Shown in pieces: positions 1-7,408 of a DNA stretch of 17,554 nucleotides; position 1 is the first letter of the stretch; each line of letters begins with the position of its first letter. The stretch is from contig JAFDFW010000022.1 in assembly GCA_019309605.1 (NCBI GenBank), forward strand, positions 1-17,554. The letters run 5' to 3'. The position numbers and the translations under genes were made by a program. Under the pieces are notes generated by a model, which saw only the letters and a list, made by a program, of their open reading frames with translations, was not told the origin of the DNA and searched no databases. The stretch comes from Deltaproteobacteria bacterium (GTDB lineage: Bacteria; Myxococcota_A; Polyangia; Polyangiales; Houyiibacteriaceae).

Positions 1-489
1 GAGCCCGGTGAAATTCGAAATCTCACCGGCTCTCGCCTTCTTGTAGAGGCCTTTCGGATCGCGCGCCTCGCAAATCTCGAGCGGCGTGTCGACGAACACC
101 TCGATGAATTCACCAGGCTCCATCAGCGCTCTCACTCGGTCGCGGTCCCTGCGGTACGGTGAGATGAAGGCTGACAACACCAGGCCTCCGGCGTCCGCAA
201 ACAAGCGCGCAACCTCGCCGATGCGCCGAATGTTCTCGACACGGTCCTCAGGTGCGAAGCCGAGGTCGCCGTTGAGCCCGTGGCGCACGTTGTCGCCATC
301 GAGCACGTACGCAAAGGCGCCTCGCTCGATTAGCATGCGCTCGACGCGATACCCGATGGTACTCTTGCCTGAGCCAGAGAGGCCCGTGAACCAAAGCACG
401 GCGCCACGATGTCCGTGTGCGGCCGCGCGAGCTTCCCGATCGACCTCGCCAATGTGCATGGTCAGGTTTTCTGCCTTAGGCGTGCTCAT
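1..489 (-). CDS. cysC: Adenylylsulfate kinase (APS kinase), C-terminus beyond window
   Basis: The enzyme phosphorylates adenylylsulfate (APS) with ATP to give PAPS in cytoplasmic sulfate activation. The 163 visible residues start at the ATG at 489 (MSTPKAENLT). They contain the P-loop GLSGSGKST at residues 36-44, the DGDNVRHGL substrate motif at 64-72, the family motif FISPYRRDRD around S110, and the late signature EVFVDTPLEICEARDPKGLYKKARAGEI. The frame is still open at base 1, in FTGL, where family members have roughly 15-35 residues left. Standalone CysC or the CysC part of a CysNC-type protein are both possible, but the short N-terminus before the P-loop favours a standalone kinase. An 89-base gap separates it from the upstream mltG. 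No cysN or cysD is visible, so its sulfur-assimilation partners must lie outside the window. Confidence 0.95.
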   Translation of the reverse strand, partial: MSTPKAENLTMHIGEVDREARAAAHGHRGAVLWFTGLSGSGKSTIGYRVERMLIERGAFAYVLDGDNVRHGLNGDLGFAPEDRVENIRRIGEVARLFADAGGLVLSAFISPYRRDRDRVRALMEPGEFIEVFVDTPLEICEARDPKGLYKKARAGEISNFTGL

Positions 490-578
490 GTGGCTCAACA
501 TAGCGTCGCTCCCCTGCGGAGCAACCTACCCCGCGAGCTGGCCGGCTATCTTCTGGGGACGGCTCTGGAGACCACGCA

Positions 579-1691
579 TCAGTTCTGCCCGTTGCGCCGA
601 ACCGCGATGTTATGCTGCCGAAGCGTCTTGCTGAAGTGATGCTGGCCGCCGCCTCGCGCAACGAAGTAGTAGTAGTCGTGCTGTTCGGGATCGATGACCG
701 CTGCGATCGCAGCCCTCCCCGGATTGCTGATCGGACCTGGCGGAAGCCCCGAATGCCGATACGTATTGTAGGGGTTTTGTGCGTCGTCCAGCATGGCCCG
801 GGTGATTCGGCCGTCGTAGTCGTCGCAGGAGGGCGCCGCCTCTGGCACCGCAACGCATCCGTATTGAACCGTCGGGTCGGCCTGTAGCCTCCGGCGCGGC
901 AGGAATCGTTTGGACGTCAGGCGGTTCCAGAATACGCCCGCGATCCTGGGGCGTTCGGACGGTACCGCGGCTTCCTTCTCGACGATGGACGCCAGCGTCA
1001 CGATGTCATGGGTCGTCCAGCCCTTCAGTTTGCTGAGCCGCTCCGCGTATTGCTCCTCGAACTCTTCGTGCTTGCGAGTCCAGTTCGCCAGCATGCGTTC
1101 GACGACACGCCTCGGCCTGGTGTCGTCGTCGAACTCGTAGGTGTCGGGAAACAGATATCCCTCGGCGTCGTTCGCCTCTACACCGTAACTCGCGAGGAGC
1201 GATGCATCTTCGGTCGCATCGAGGAAATCATCCGCGTCACACACGCCGTACTCGTCGAGCCGCTGCGCAATTTCAAAACGAGAAAAGCCTTCGGGGATTA
1301 GGATGCGAACCTGAATGCGACCCAGGCTCGTCGTCGCGTGCCGCGCGGCCTCCTCAGGGGTCATCGGTACGCGAAATCGAACCTTCCCCTGTCGAAGGTG
1401 CCTGTCGAGGCGCCGCATGCGCATGTAGAGAGACCACACCCTAGCGTCTTTGATGACGCCCTCACTCTGAAGCTGCGTCGCGAGTTGCCGGAGCGTCATC
1501 CCCTGGGAGACTTGGATGTGGACCTCTTCGACTTCGCTCGCGGGTCCGTCGGTGTCCGGATAAATCACGAACAACCACCCCATCGCGCCGAGAAGGCCGA
1601 GCACCGCCAGCAAGGTCACGAGGCTCAAGGCCCGGGCGATCCCACTGCCGAGGTCGCTCTCGACCTCTATAGGCTGTTCGGGTCCTTCCAC
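579..1691 (-). CDS. mltG: Endolytic murein transglycosylase MltG (YceG family)
   Basis: This 370-residue inner-membrane protein cleaves nascent glycan strands in the periplasm and so helps end peptidoglycan chain growth. A short cytoplasmic N-terminus is followed by one membrane segment (about 19-44) and a LysM-like region (about 55-110). The catalytic YceG domain has ASIVEKEA (catalytic Glu near 238), LQADPTVQYG, the YNTYRHSGLPPGPISNPGRAA block and the closing YYYFVARGGGQHHFSKTLRQHN block. The length is normal for the family. The start is GTG at 1691 and overlaps the end of ruvX by 25 bases, which implies translational coupling. An unusual loop after LQADPTVQYG carries two cysteines (279 and about 290) before the conserved YDGRIT segment. 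They could form a periplasmic disulfide, which is inference only. Confidence 0.96.
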   Translation of the reverse strand: MEGPEQPIEVESDLGSGIARALSLVTLLAVLGLLGAMGWLFVIYPDTDGPASEVEEVHIQVSQGMTLRQLATQLQSEGVIKDARVWSLYMRMRRLDRHLRQGKVRFRVPMTPEEAARHATTSLGRIQVRILIPEGFSRFEIAQRLDEYGVCDADDFLDATEDASLLASYGVEANDAEGYLFPDTYEFDDDTRPRRVVERMLANWTRKHEEFEEQYAERLSKLKGWTTHDIVTLASIVEKEAAVPSERPRIAGVFWNRLTSKRFLPRRRLQADPTVQYGCVAVPEAAPSCDDYDGRITRAMLDDAQNPYNTYRHSGLPPGPISNPGRAAIAAVIDPEQHDYYYFVARGGGQHHFSKTLRQHNIAVRRNGQN

Positions 1692-2113
1692 GTCCCACCC
1701 TTATTGGCGTCTAGATACCCCTGGAGCAAGATGGTGGCTGCGGATTGGTCGACGACCGCGCGCTGCTTGGCCCCTCGACGTCCCATTTCCCGCAACGAGC
1801 GCTCTGCGGCCACCGTGGTGAGCCGCTCGTCCCAATAGACGACCTCGACCCCGAGAGCCGCCCCGAGCGTCTCCCCAAACACCCTGGCGCGCCGCGCCGC
1901 CTCACCCTCGCGTCCGTCGAGTCGAAGTGGCAACCCGACCACTGCCAGCGAAATCTCATCGTCCGCAAGGGCCTCCTGAACACGCCGCGCCACCTCGGCC
2001 GCGCCGCCTCGGGCCTGGACCGTCTCCCGGGGAAAGGCGATCGACCCGTCCTCGTCCGAGATCGCGACGCCGATGCGCGCCTGCCCAGGATCGATGCCCA
2101 CAATCCGGCTCAC
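1667..2113 (-). CDS. ruvX: Putative pre-16S rRNA nuclease / Holliday junction resolvase-like RuvX (YqgF)
   Basis: This RNase H-fold nuclease belongs to the YqgF/RuvX family, implicated in 16S rRNA 5'-end maturation and historically proposed as a Holliday junction resolvase. From the GTG at 2113 it has 148 residues. They carry the three expected acidic motifs: GIDPGQARIGVA (D8), YWDERLTT (D95/E96) and VDQSAATILLQGYLD (D122). VVGLPLRLDG is also present. GTG at 2113 is preferred because it gives the canonical start MSRIVGIDPG, lies one base after the stop of the upstream kinase gene, and has AGGTGG upstream. An ATG at 2146 would add 11 residues but has only pyrimidine-rich sequence before it. 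The 3' end overlaps mltG by 25 bases. The tail TWKDPNSL is unremarkable. Confidence 0.93.
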   Translation of the reverse strand: MSRIVGIDPGQARIGVAISDEDGSIAFPRETVQARGGAAEVARRVQEALADDEISLAVVGLPLRLDGREGEAARRARVFGETLGAALGVEVVYWDERLTTVAAERSLREMGRRGAKQRAVVDQSAATILLQGYLDANKGGTWKDPNSL

Positions 2114-2114
2114 C

Positions 2115-3551
2115 TCAACCACCTGCTCCGGGCTGGACGCCTCCATCGGGGGGAGAGGGCGGAGGGCTCGATGCGAGACGCTGGCTCAGCAGCGGCAGCA
2201 CGTAGGGAAAACCGACTTGGACCTGGTCGAGGTCGGGCGCGATCTGCCCAGCCAACCAGAACATCATGACGGAAGCTCGCTCGACGTAGAACCAACCATC
2301 CGGATAGTGCACTGACCGCATCAGGCTCCGGAGCTCGCGGCGCTCGACCTCGGGATCGGCCAGCGCTTCGAGCTCTCTTGCATTCGCTTTCATCAGCGCC
2401 GCGGGGGTTCGTGCTTCGAGCTTGAGGAGCTTTTGGAAGTACGTCTTCACCGTCTGCTCGAGCAGCGCACGGTCGCCACCCTCAGCCACGAAGCCGATCG
2501 CCTCGATGCCTTGCAGCGCTAGCGCGTCGTTCTGCTCGAAGAAGCCGCGCAGGACGTCGACCATCCCGAAGACCGTCTTGTCGGAGACCTCGCTAATCGC
2601 GCCGAAGTCGAGCACGACGAGCTTCGCGTCGTCGGAGCCCTCGACCGGTTGCACCAGAAAGTTACCGGGATGTGGGTCGGCGTGAAAAAATCGGTCGACG
2701 AAGACCTGCTTGTAGAAGCTCTTCACGAGTCGATTGGCGAGCTTGTGCAGGTCGACGCCGCGCTCCCGGATCTCGTCGAGGTGTGTGATCTTGATGCCTT
2801 CCATGAAAGACATCGTCAGCACGTCCCGTGTCGTCACCCCGTCGATGACCTCGGGAAAAAGAATGTGGTCGTCGTCGGCGAAGTTAGCCGACATGCGACG
2901 CATGCACTCCGCCTCGTGTAGGTAGTCGGTCTCGCGACGCAGCAGATCGAGCAGTGACCCGTGAACGGCTTCGATGTTCTGCACAGGCACGAACCACTTG
3001 TAGACGCGAACCATGAGCTTGATGACGCGCATATCGATGCGGACGAGGTCACGAATTCCCGGGTACAAGACCTTGACCGCGACCTTGCGGCCATCGTCCA
3101 TGTACGCGACGTGCACCTGCCCAAGCGAGGCGGCGGCAACCGGCTCACGCTCGATGCTTCGAAAGAACGCCGCGGGCGGGGCCCCAAGGCTCTCGACGAA
3201 CACTCGCTCAATTTCGTCGAAAGGGTGCGGCGGCACGGCGTCCTGTAGAGTCTCGAGCCTCTTGATGTAGGGGGGCGGCAGGAACCCGCCCATGATCGAC
3301 AGGACCTGGCCCAGCTTGATGTACACCCCGCGCTGCCGGAGCATCCCCGCGAGCATCCGTTTGGAGTTCTTCTCGTCGAGCCGGGCCTGGCGGCGGGTCA
3401 GCCATGGCGGCAGGACGGGCTCTTCGTGACCTGTCGCAGGATCGTCCCGCCAGCGGCGAAAGATTTTCACTAGGCCCAATTGCACCATGTAACTGGCAAA
3501 AATGATGCCGAATGCGAGCTGGGCGCGGACGAGGCGGACGAAAAGACTCAT
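2115..3551 (-). CDS. ABC1/UbiB (AarF) family atypical kinase-like protein
   Basis: This is a 478-residue member of the ABC1/ADCK/UbiB family, atypical protein-kinase-like ATPases tied to quinone or lipid metabolism. It shows the family hallmarks in order: KLGQ at 79-82 within the KxGQ helix, the alanine-rich loop AAASLGQVH (139-147) replacing the glycine loop, VAVKV with K160, ETDYLHEAE (207-215), FFHADPHPGNF (289-298) and LDFGAIS with D315. The N-terminal segment 11-30 is hydrophobic and may be membrane-associated. ATG at 3551 (MSLFVRLVRAQ) is preferred. A GTG start at 3689 would read through the divergent control region and give an unconvincing leader. It is the first gene of a probable operon with ruvX and mltG. 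The exact substrate cannot be inferred, and no ubi or men genes are nearby. Confidence 0.92.
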   Translation of the reverse strand: MSLFVRLVRAQLAFGIIFASYMVQLGLVKIFRRWRDDPATGHEEPVLPPWLTRRQARLDEKNSKRMLAGMLRQRGVYIKLGQVLSIMGGFLPPPYIKRLETLQDAVPPHPFDEIERVFVESLGAPPAAFFRSIEREPVAAASLGQVHVAYMDDGRKVAVKVLYPGIRDLVRIDMRVIKLMVRVYKWFVPVQNIEAVHGSLLDLLRRETDYLHEAECMRRMSANFADDDHILFPEVIDGVTTRDVLTMSFMEGIKITHLDEIRERGVDLHKLANRLVKSFYKQVFVDRFFHADPHPGNFLVQPVEGSDDAKLVVLDFGAISEVSDKTVFGMVDVLRGFFEQNDALALQGIEAIGFVAEGGDRALLEQTVKTYFQKLLKLEARTPAALMKANARELEALADPEVERRELRSLMRSVHYPDGWFYVERASVMMFWLAGQIAPDLDQVQVGFPYVLPLLSQRLASSPPPSPPDGGVQPGAGG

Positions 3552-3563
3552 GCGGTTCGGAGG

Positions 3564-3619
3564 TTGGGAGACAGTAGCAGCGATTGGGAAAGGTCCCACC
3601 CCTTTAGAGGAGCTCCCAA
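3564..3619. promoter_or_regulatory. Two-tier dyad-symmetric candidate operator between divergent genes
   Basis: Outer arms TTGGGAG (3564-3570) and CTCCCAA (3613-3619) and inner arms TGGGA (3585-3589) and TCCCA (3594-3598) share one centre at 3591.5. The TGGGA units sit 20 bp apart on each side. The site lies between the ABC1 kinase start (3551, minus) and the cyclic-nucleotide gene start (3641, plus), where an operator for both would be expected. No protein is identified as its binder. A weak -10-like TATAGG lies at 3624-3629. Confidence 0.4.
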
Positions 3620-3640
3620 ACGGTATAGGGTGAGCGGGTC

Positions 3641-5048
3641 GTGTCGGGTAGTCGCAGCAAGAAGCTCCGAGACAAGCTGAACCACGCACTCCAGAGGGAG
3701 CGGCTCATGGAAGCCCTCCTGCACTACGAGGCCCTGCAAGGCGTGGAGCGGACTGAGGCACGTTGGCCGCATCGCAAAGGGGATCTGCTGAAACGGCTAG
3801 GGCGAGCGGATGAGGCGATCGCTGCGTACGAGCGAGCTGTCGACCTCTATGCCCAACAGGGGTTCGTGGCGCGGGCGGCTGCCATGGCCAAAGTCGTCCT
3901 GGCAATGGCCCCAGACCGCGTAGACGTTCTCGAGCGAGTCGACGTAGATGCCGCCAGGAAACTCCACCGCTCTGCGAGGTCGGTGATCGTCACCGCTGAT
4001 GCGGGCGCCGAGTTGGACGACCGAGTAACGACCCAAACCAAGCGCCTCGCAATCAACGCGCTGCCACTGGTGGCCGACGATTCTGCGGCCGACGACGTGC
4101 TGAGGTTCACGGTGCCCCCTAGCCCCCAACACCTCACGCTCGATCTCGACATCTCCGACGCAGAGGTGCAAGACCGTCCTCCGATAGTCGACGGGCTCAG
4201 TGAGCGGCCCAGCGCTGAGCATCTGGCTCAGCTCCCTTCGATGCCGTTGTTCGCGGAGGTTCCAAAGTCGGTGCTGTCCAAGATGGTCAGGGAGTCGCGT
4301 CTGATCGACGTCGAACCGGGCGAGAACCTCATCGACAGGGGCACCACGGCTGATGCCCTCTACGCGCTCATCGAGGGAAGCGTTCAACTGATCCGCGCAA
4401 CGAATGAAGACGCCGTCGTGTTGTCCGAAGGCGATGTCGTCGGCATTTCGTGTCTGCTCGAGCGCGTGAACTACGAAGGGGACGTAACCGCACGAACCAA
4501 GGTTCGCGCGTTGCGCATCAGCAGGCTATTGCTGGACCGGCTCGTCGCTGGACCGGCTCGTCGCCGAGCACCCCGCGCTGGGCGACCTCTTGCTCGAGGT
4601 TCTTGGGCGCCGGTTGGTCGCAACGTTGGTACGGAGCTCGCCGATGTTCTCGAGCTTCAACAACGGCGGCCGCTCGGAGGTCGCAGCCCTATTCGAGGTT
4701 CGCCGCGCGAACCAAGGGACCGTGATCTTGGAAGCCGGGAAGCGCGCCGACGGCCTTTACATCCCCATGATTGGCGAGCTGGCCGTCATCGGCCCGGACG
4801 GCGAGGAGATCGGGAGCCTCAAGCTCGGACGCGCGCTCGGCCGGCACTCGATGCTGACTCAAAGCCCATCGCCCATGACGGTCAGGGCCACCTCCGATGT
4901 CCTCCTGCTGAGGTTGTCCGCCCGGCGTTTCCAGGAGCTGGTCGCGGCGCATCCGCACATGGTCGCGCACCTCGAAGAGCTCGCAAGACGGCCGAGCACG
5001 CCGACGTTCTCGCTCGTGCCAGAGCCGCGGCGACACAGCGGGGCTTGA
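3641..5048 (+). pseudogene. TPR and double cyclic-nucleotide-binding-domain protein, frameshifted by a 16-bp duplication
   Basis: The frame starts at GTG 3641 (preceded by AGGGTGAG) and encodes a TPR-like N-terminus (about residues 20-95), a linker, and a first cyclic-nucleotide-binding-like domain (about 203-303, including FAEVPKSVLSKM and GENLIDRGTTADALYALIEGSV). At 4531-4562 a 16-base unit is repeated in tandem, and the frame then runs into arginine-rich nonsense ending at 5095. Removing one copy reads ...LLLDRLVAEHPALGDLLLEVLGRR... and joins a second such domain (ANQGTVILEAGKRADGLY) that ends at the TGA at 5046-5048. The restored protein would have 463 residues. Neither domain has a clear ligand-binding RxA arginine, so cAMP/cGMP binding is doubtful. 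The gene may be a true pseudogene, two separate ORFs (the second could start near TTG 4590), or a sequencing or assembly error. Confidence 0.85.
4531..4564 (+). repeat. 16-bp perfect tandem duplication causing the frameshift
   Basis: The unit GCTGGACCGGCTCGTC occurs at 4531-4546 and again at 4547-4562, and the 16-base period continues for two more bases to 4564. Because 16 is not a multiple of three, the reading frame shifts after LLLDRLVA. Protein similarity to conserved alpha-helical sequence resumes in the new frame directly after the second copy. Confidence 0.97.
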
Positions 5049-5102
5049 GGCTCGCTGCGGGCGAGGTGCACCCTGCGGTGAACCCTCTATACTGATGTTC
5101 GC

Positions 5103-6440
5103 ATGAGTTACAGCGCCTCATTTCGTTGTGTCGCGGGTTGTCACGGAACCTACCCGCTCGACCAGGTGATCTACAACTGCCCCGAGTGCGGAGAGCTTCT
5201 CGAAGTCCACCACGACATCGATGCCTTGAAGGACCGAAGCGGCTCGGCGTGGATCAAGTTGTTTGATCAACGCTGGATGACGCGGGACTGGCCGCACGGC
5301 AGCGGCGTCTGGGGCAAGAAGGAGTGGGTCCAGCCAAACCTCCGAGAAGAGAACGTCGTCTCGACGGCCGAGGGTGGCACGAACCTCTTCTGGGCCGAGC
5401 GCTACGGCAAGACGCTCGGTCTCAAAGACGTGTGGATCAAGAACTGCGGGAACAGCCACACCGGGTCGTTCAAAGACCTCGGGATGACGGTGCTGGTGAG
5501 CACGGTCAAGCAAATGATCGAGGACGGCAAGCCGATCCGCGCCATCGCTTGCGCGTCGACGGGCGACACCTCAGCCGCGCTTGCCGCCTACTGCGCGTCG
5601 GCTGGAATCCCATCCGTGGTGTTGCTGCCCAAAGGCAAGGTGACCACCGCACAATTGGTCCAGCCCCTTGCGAACGGCGCGCTCGTCTGCGCCCTCGACA
5701 CCGACTTCGACGGCTGCATGGAAATCGTCCAGAAGCTCACCACCGAAGAAGGCATCTATCTCGCCAACTCGATGAACTCGCTTCGTCTCGAAGGACAGAA
5801 GACGGTGGCAATCGAGATCGTTCAGCAGTTCGATTGGCAGGTGCCGGACTGGGTCATCATCCCGGGCGGAAACCTCGGCAACGTGGCGGCATTGGGCGCC
5901 GGGTTCGACATGATGTTCGAGCTAGGGCTCATTTCTAAGCGCCCCCGCATTTGCCTGGCGCAGGCCGAGAAGGCCAACCCACTCTACCGCGCCTACAAGC
6001 AGGGCTGGGACAGCTTCGAGGCGATCACCGCGGAAGACACCGAGGCGAGCGCCATTCGAATCGGCAACCCGGTGAGCGTACGCCGTGCGATTCGCGCACT
6101 GGAAGCGTTCGACGGGGTGGTCGAGCAGGCGAGTGAAGCGGAGCTGGCTGAAGCATCCGCCGCGGCCGACCGAGCGGGGAGCTACACCTGCCCGCACACC
6201 GGCGTGGCCCTCGCAGCGCTCGCGAAGATCCGAGCCAAGGGCCTCGTGGAGCCCGGCCAACGCGCCGTCGTCATCTCCACCGCCAACGCCCTCAAGTTCA
6301 CCCAGTTCAAAATCCGCTACCACGAAAACGAGATTCCCGGCGTCGAGAGCCGGCAGCCAAACCGCCCAGTAGATCTGCCGAGTGAATTCGAGGCGGTGAA
6401 GGCATCGGTGTTTAGAGAGCTGGAGAAGCGGGCAAAGTAG
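5103..6440 (+). CDS. thrC: Threonine synthase
   Basis: This PLP enzyme converts O-phospho-L-homoserine to threonine, the last step of threonine synthesis. The 445 residues begin with a zinc-ribbon-like segment (C9, C13, C26, C29), as in many threonine synthases. The PLP fold follows: SHTGSFKDLGM with the Schiff-base lysine K124, CASTGDTSAALAAYCASAG, VIIPGGNLGNVAALGAGF for phosphate binding, and a late SYTCPHTGVALAAL block. The ATG at 5103 has no clear Shine-Dalgarno. A -10-like TATACT at 5088-5093 would put the transcript start within a few bases of the ATG, so a leaderless mRNA is possible. No other threonine-pathway gene is nearby. The 3' neighbour is convergent, with a structured repeat between them. 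Confidence 0.97.
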   Translation: MSYSASFRCVAGCHGTYPLDQVIYNCPECGELLEVHHDIDALKDRSGSAWIKLFDQRWMTRDWPHGSGVWGKKEWVQPNLREENVVSTAEGGTNLFWAERYGKTLGLKDVWIKNCGNSHTGSFKDLGMTVLVSTVKQMIEDGKPIRAIACASTGDTSAALAAYCASAGIPSVVLLPKGKVTTAQLVQPLANGALVCALDTDFDGCMEIVQKLTTEEGIYLANSMNSLRLEGQKTVAIEIVQQFDWQVPDWVIIPGGNLGNVAALGAGFDMMFELGLISKRPRICLAQAEKANPLYRAYKQGWDSFEAITAEDTEASAIRIGNPVSVRRAIRALEAFDGVVEQASEAELAEASAAADRAGSYTCPHTGVALAALAKIRAKGLVEPGQRAVVISTANALKFTQFKIRYHENEIPGVESRQPNRPVDLPSEFEAVKASVFRELEKRAK

Positions 6441-6498
6441 TTTGGTGGCTTCTAGCGGTCGGGAGGCTGCAAGCCTGGTTTGGTTTAGTTACATCCGA

Positions 6499-6515
6499 CC
6501 CGCCCACCCCCACCC
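6499..6515 (-). other. G-quadruplex motif with mostly one-base loops (copy A)
   Basis: On the minus strand the sequence is GGGTGGGGGTGGGCGGG: four G-tracts with single-base T, T and C loops if the five-G tract is used flexibly. It forms one end of repeat copy A. It would appear as RNA only in transcripts reading leftward past the end of the smpB cluster. Confidence 0.75.
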
Positions 6516-6602
6516 GTAATCCTCCCTGCCGCGCCCTGTGCTTCGCACGGGCTTGGCGGCGCTTTTGCGCCGGGCTTCGCCCTTCGGGCTCGCGCTGCCG
6601 CG
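6499..6602 (-). repeat. 104-bp structured dispersed repeat, copy A
   Basis: Read on the minus strand, this segment matches 8857-8960 (plus strand) over 104 bp with two mismatches and no gap. It contains a long hairpin (6529-6559: outer CCGC/GCGG, GCCC/GGGC with a bulged T, GTGC-TTC-GCAC). A second hairpin, GGCGC-TTTT-GCGCC, spans 6558-6571, and two overlapping hairpins share one GCCC arm at 6572-6589. The C-rich end at 6499-6515 is a G-quadruplex motif on the minus strand. It lies between convergent thrC and the smpB-linked small gene. It has no coding potential of its own and no recognised family name. Confidence 0.93.
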
Positions 6603-6626
6603 CATGTCTTGAAGGAGGGAAGCGAA

Positions 6627-6656
6627 GCCCCTTGGCGACGCAGTCGCTTTGCGGGG
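6627..6656. terminator. Terminator-like hairpin between convergent genes
   Basis: An inner perfect stem GCGAC-GCA-GTCGC (6635-6647) is flanked by CCCC (6628-6631) and GGGG (6653-6656), giving a two-part stem with an internal loop. It abuts the stop codon of the minus-strand small gene (6657) and lies downstream of thrC. There is only a short T run (6648-6650), so intrinsic termination is uncertain. Confidence 0.35.
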
Positions 6657-6923
6657 TCAGTGTTCGAGTTGATGGAGCAGTAGCTCCCGGTCACTACGCC
6701 GAAGATTCACGAATCGCATTCGCACTGTGAACTGCGAATCGTCGACGCGCTTCGATCCGATTGCTCTCCCCTCGAATGGGCGTTCGCCCTCCTCCAGCAC
6801 GAGCACGAACCGGATTGGCGCACCCGGTGCGAATGCTCGGGGGCTCAGCAAGGTGAGAAGAGCCCCGTCGAAGGTGCGGGCCTCGGCGTCTTCGCCGCTG
6901 TCCAAACGGATCTTCACGCTCAC
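6657..6923 (-). CDS. Small PilZ-like hypothetical protein
   Basis: This 88-residue soluble protein starts at a GTG that overlaps the smpB stop (GTGA), so it is probably translated by re-initiation after smpB. The pattern APGAPIRFVLVLEEGERPFEGRAIGSKRV...FTVRMRFVNLRRSDRELLLHQL resembles the beta-barrel and C-terminal helix of short PilZ-type proteins. However, the RxxxR and D/NxSxxG c-di-GMP-binding motifs are not visible, so any ligand binding is unsupported. It has no signal peptide or membrane segment. The PilZ assignment is a fold-level guess from sequence pattern. That this is a real gene is more secure, given the tight coupling and plausible protein composition. Confidence 0.7.
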   Translation of the reverse strand: MSVKIRLDSGEDAEARTFDGALLTLLSPRAFAPGAPIRFVLVLEEGERPFEGRAIGSKRVDDSQFTVRMRFVNLRRSDRELLLHQLEH

Positions 6924-7408
6924 CCCTTCTGGCGCCTCATCGCGGCGCGGGCTTCTTTGAGGTCTTCCTGCTTGCGGATCGAATCTCGCTCGTCGCCCTT
7001 CTTCTTGCCGCGGCCTAACCCTAGCTGAACCTTGGCCACGCCGTTCTTGAAGTAGACCTGAAGCGGCACCAGCGCATAGCCGCGGATCGTGAGCCGCCCT
7101 CGGAGCTTTTCGATCTCTCGCTTGTGCACGAGCAGCTTGCGGCGCCGCTGCGTCTCGTGCCCTGCGTGGCCGCCCTGTTCATAGGGGGCGATGTGCATAC
7201 CGTAGAGGAAGAGCTCGTCCGCATCGATTCGGCAGTAGGCGGCCTCGAGATTGCCCCGGCGCGCCCGGAGGCTTTTGACCTCGGTGCCGTAAAGCACCAT
7301 GCCGGCCTCGAACCGGTCGTCGATGTCGTATCGTTTGGCGGCCTTTGGATTGCGGCACACCAGGAACTCCATCCCTGGAACGCCTTTATCAACGCGCTTG
7401 TTCGCCAT
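6920..7408 (-). CDS. smpB: SsrA-binding protein SmpB
   Basis: SmpB binds tmRNA (SsrA) and delivers it to stalled ribosomes for trans-translation. The 162 residues show the whole family pattern: CRNPKAAKRYDIDDRFEAGMVLYGTEVKSLR, NLEAAYCRID, FLYGMHIAPYEQGGHAGHE, RKLLVHKREIEKL, YALVPLQVYFKNGVAKVQLGLGRGKKKGDERD, and a basic C-terminal tail rich in K/R and E that enters the mRNA channel in the family. ATG 7408 lies inside the 3' end of the upstream lipoprotein gene (20-base overlap). The stop overlaps the GTG of the next small gene. No ssrA gene is seen in the window. Confidence 0.97.
   Translation of the reverse strand: MANKRVDKGVPGMEFLVCRNPKAAKRYDIDDRFEAGMVLYGTEVKSLRARRGNLEAAYCRIDADELFLYGMHIAPYEQGGHAGHETQRRRKLLVHKREIEKLRGRLTIRGYALVPLQVYFKNGVAKVQLGLGRGKKKGDERDSIRKQEDLKEARAAMRRQKG

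Noticed and set aside
3552..3689. Extended start of the ABC1 kinase at 3689
   Set aside because: It would overlap the divergent gene and the dyad; the N-terminal translation is unlike the family and ATG 3551 fits.
4590..5048. Second cyclic-nucleotide domain as an independent gene
   Set aside because: No ribosome site or good start codon precedes it, and removing the 16-bp duplication joins it perfectly to the upstream domain.
6464..6476. Hairpin AGGCT-GCA-AGCCT just after thrC as a terminator
   Set aside because: Only five base pairs and no clean T tract; too weak to call as a separate feature.
6480..6660. Integron attC site or CRISPR repeat
   Set aside because: There are no GTTRRRY core sites, no integrase, no spaced repeat array, and the two copies are inverted 2.4 kb apart.
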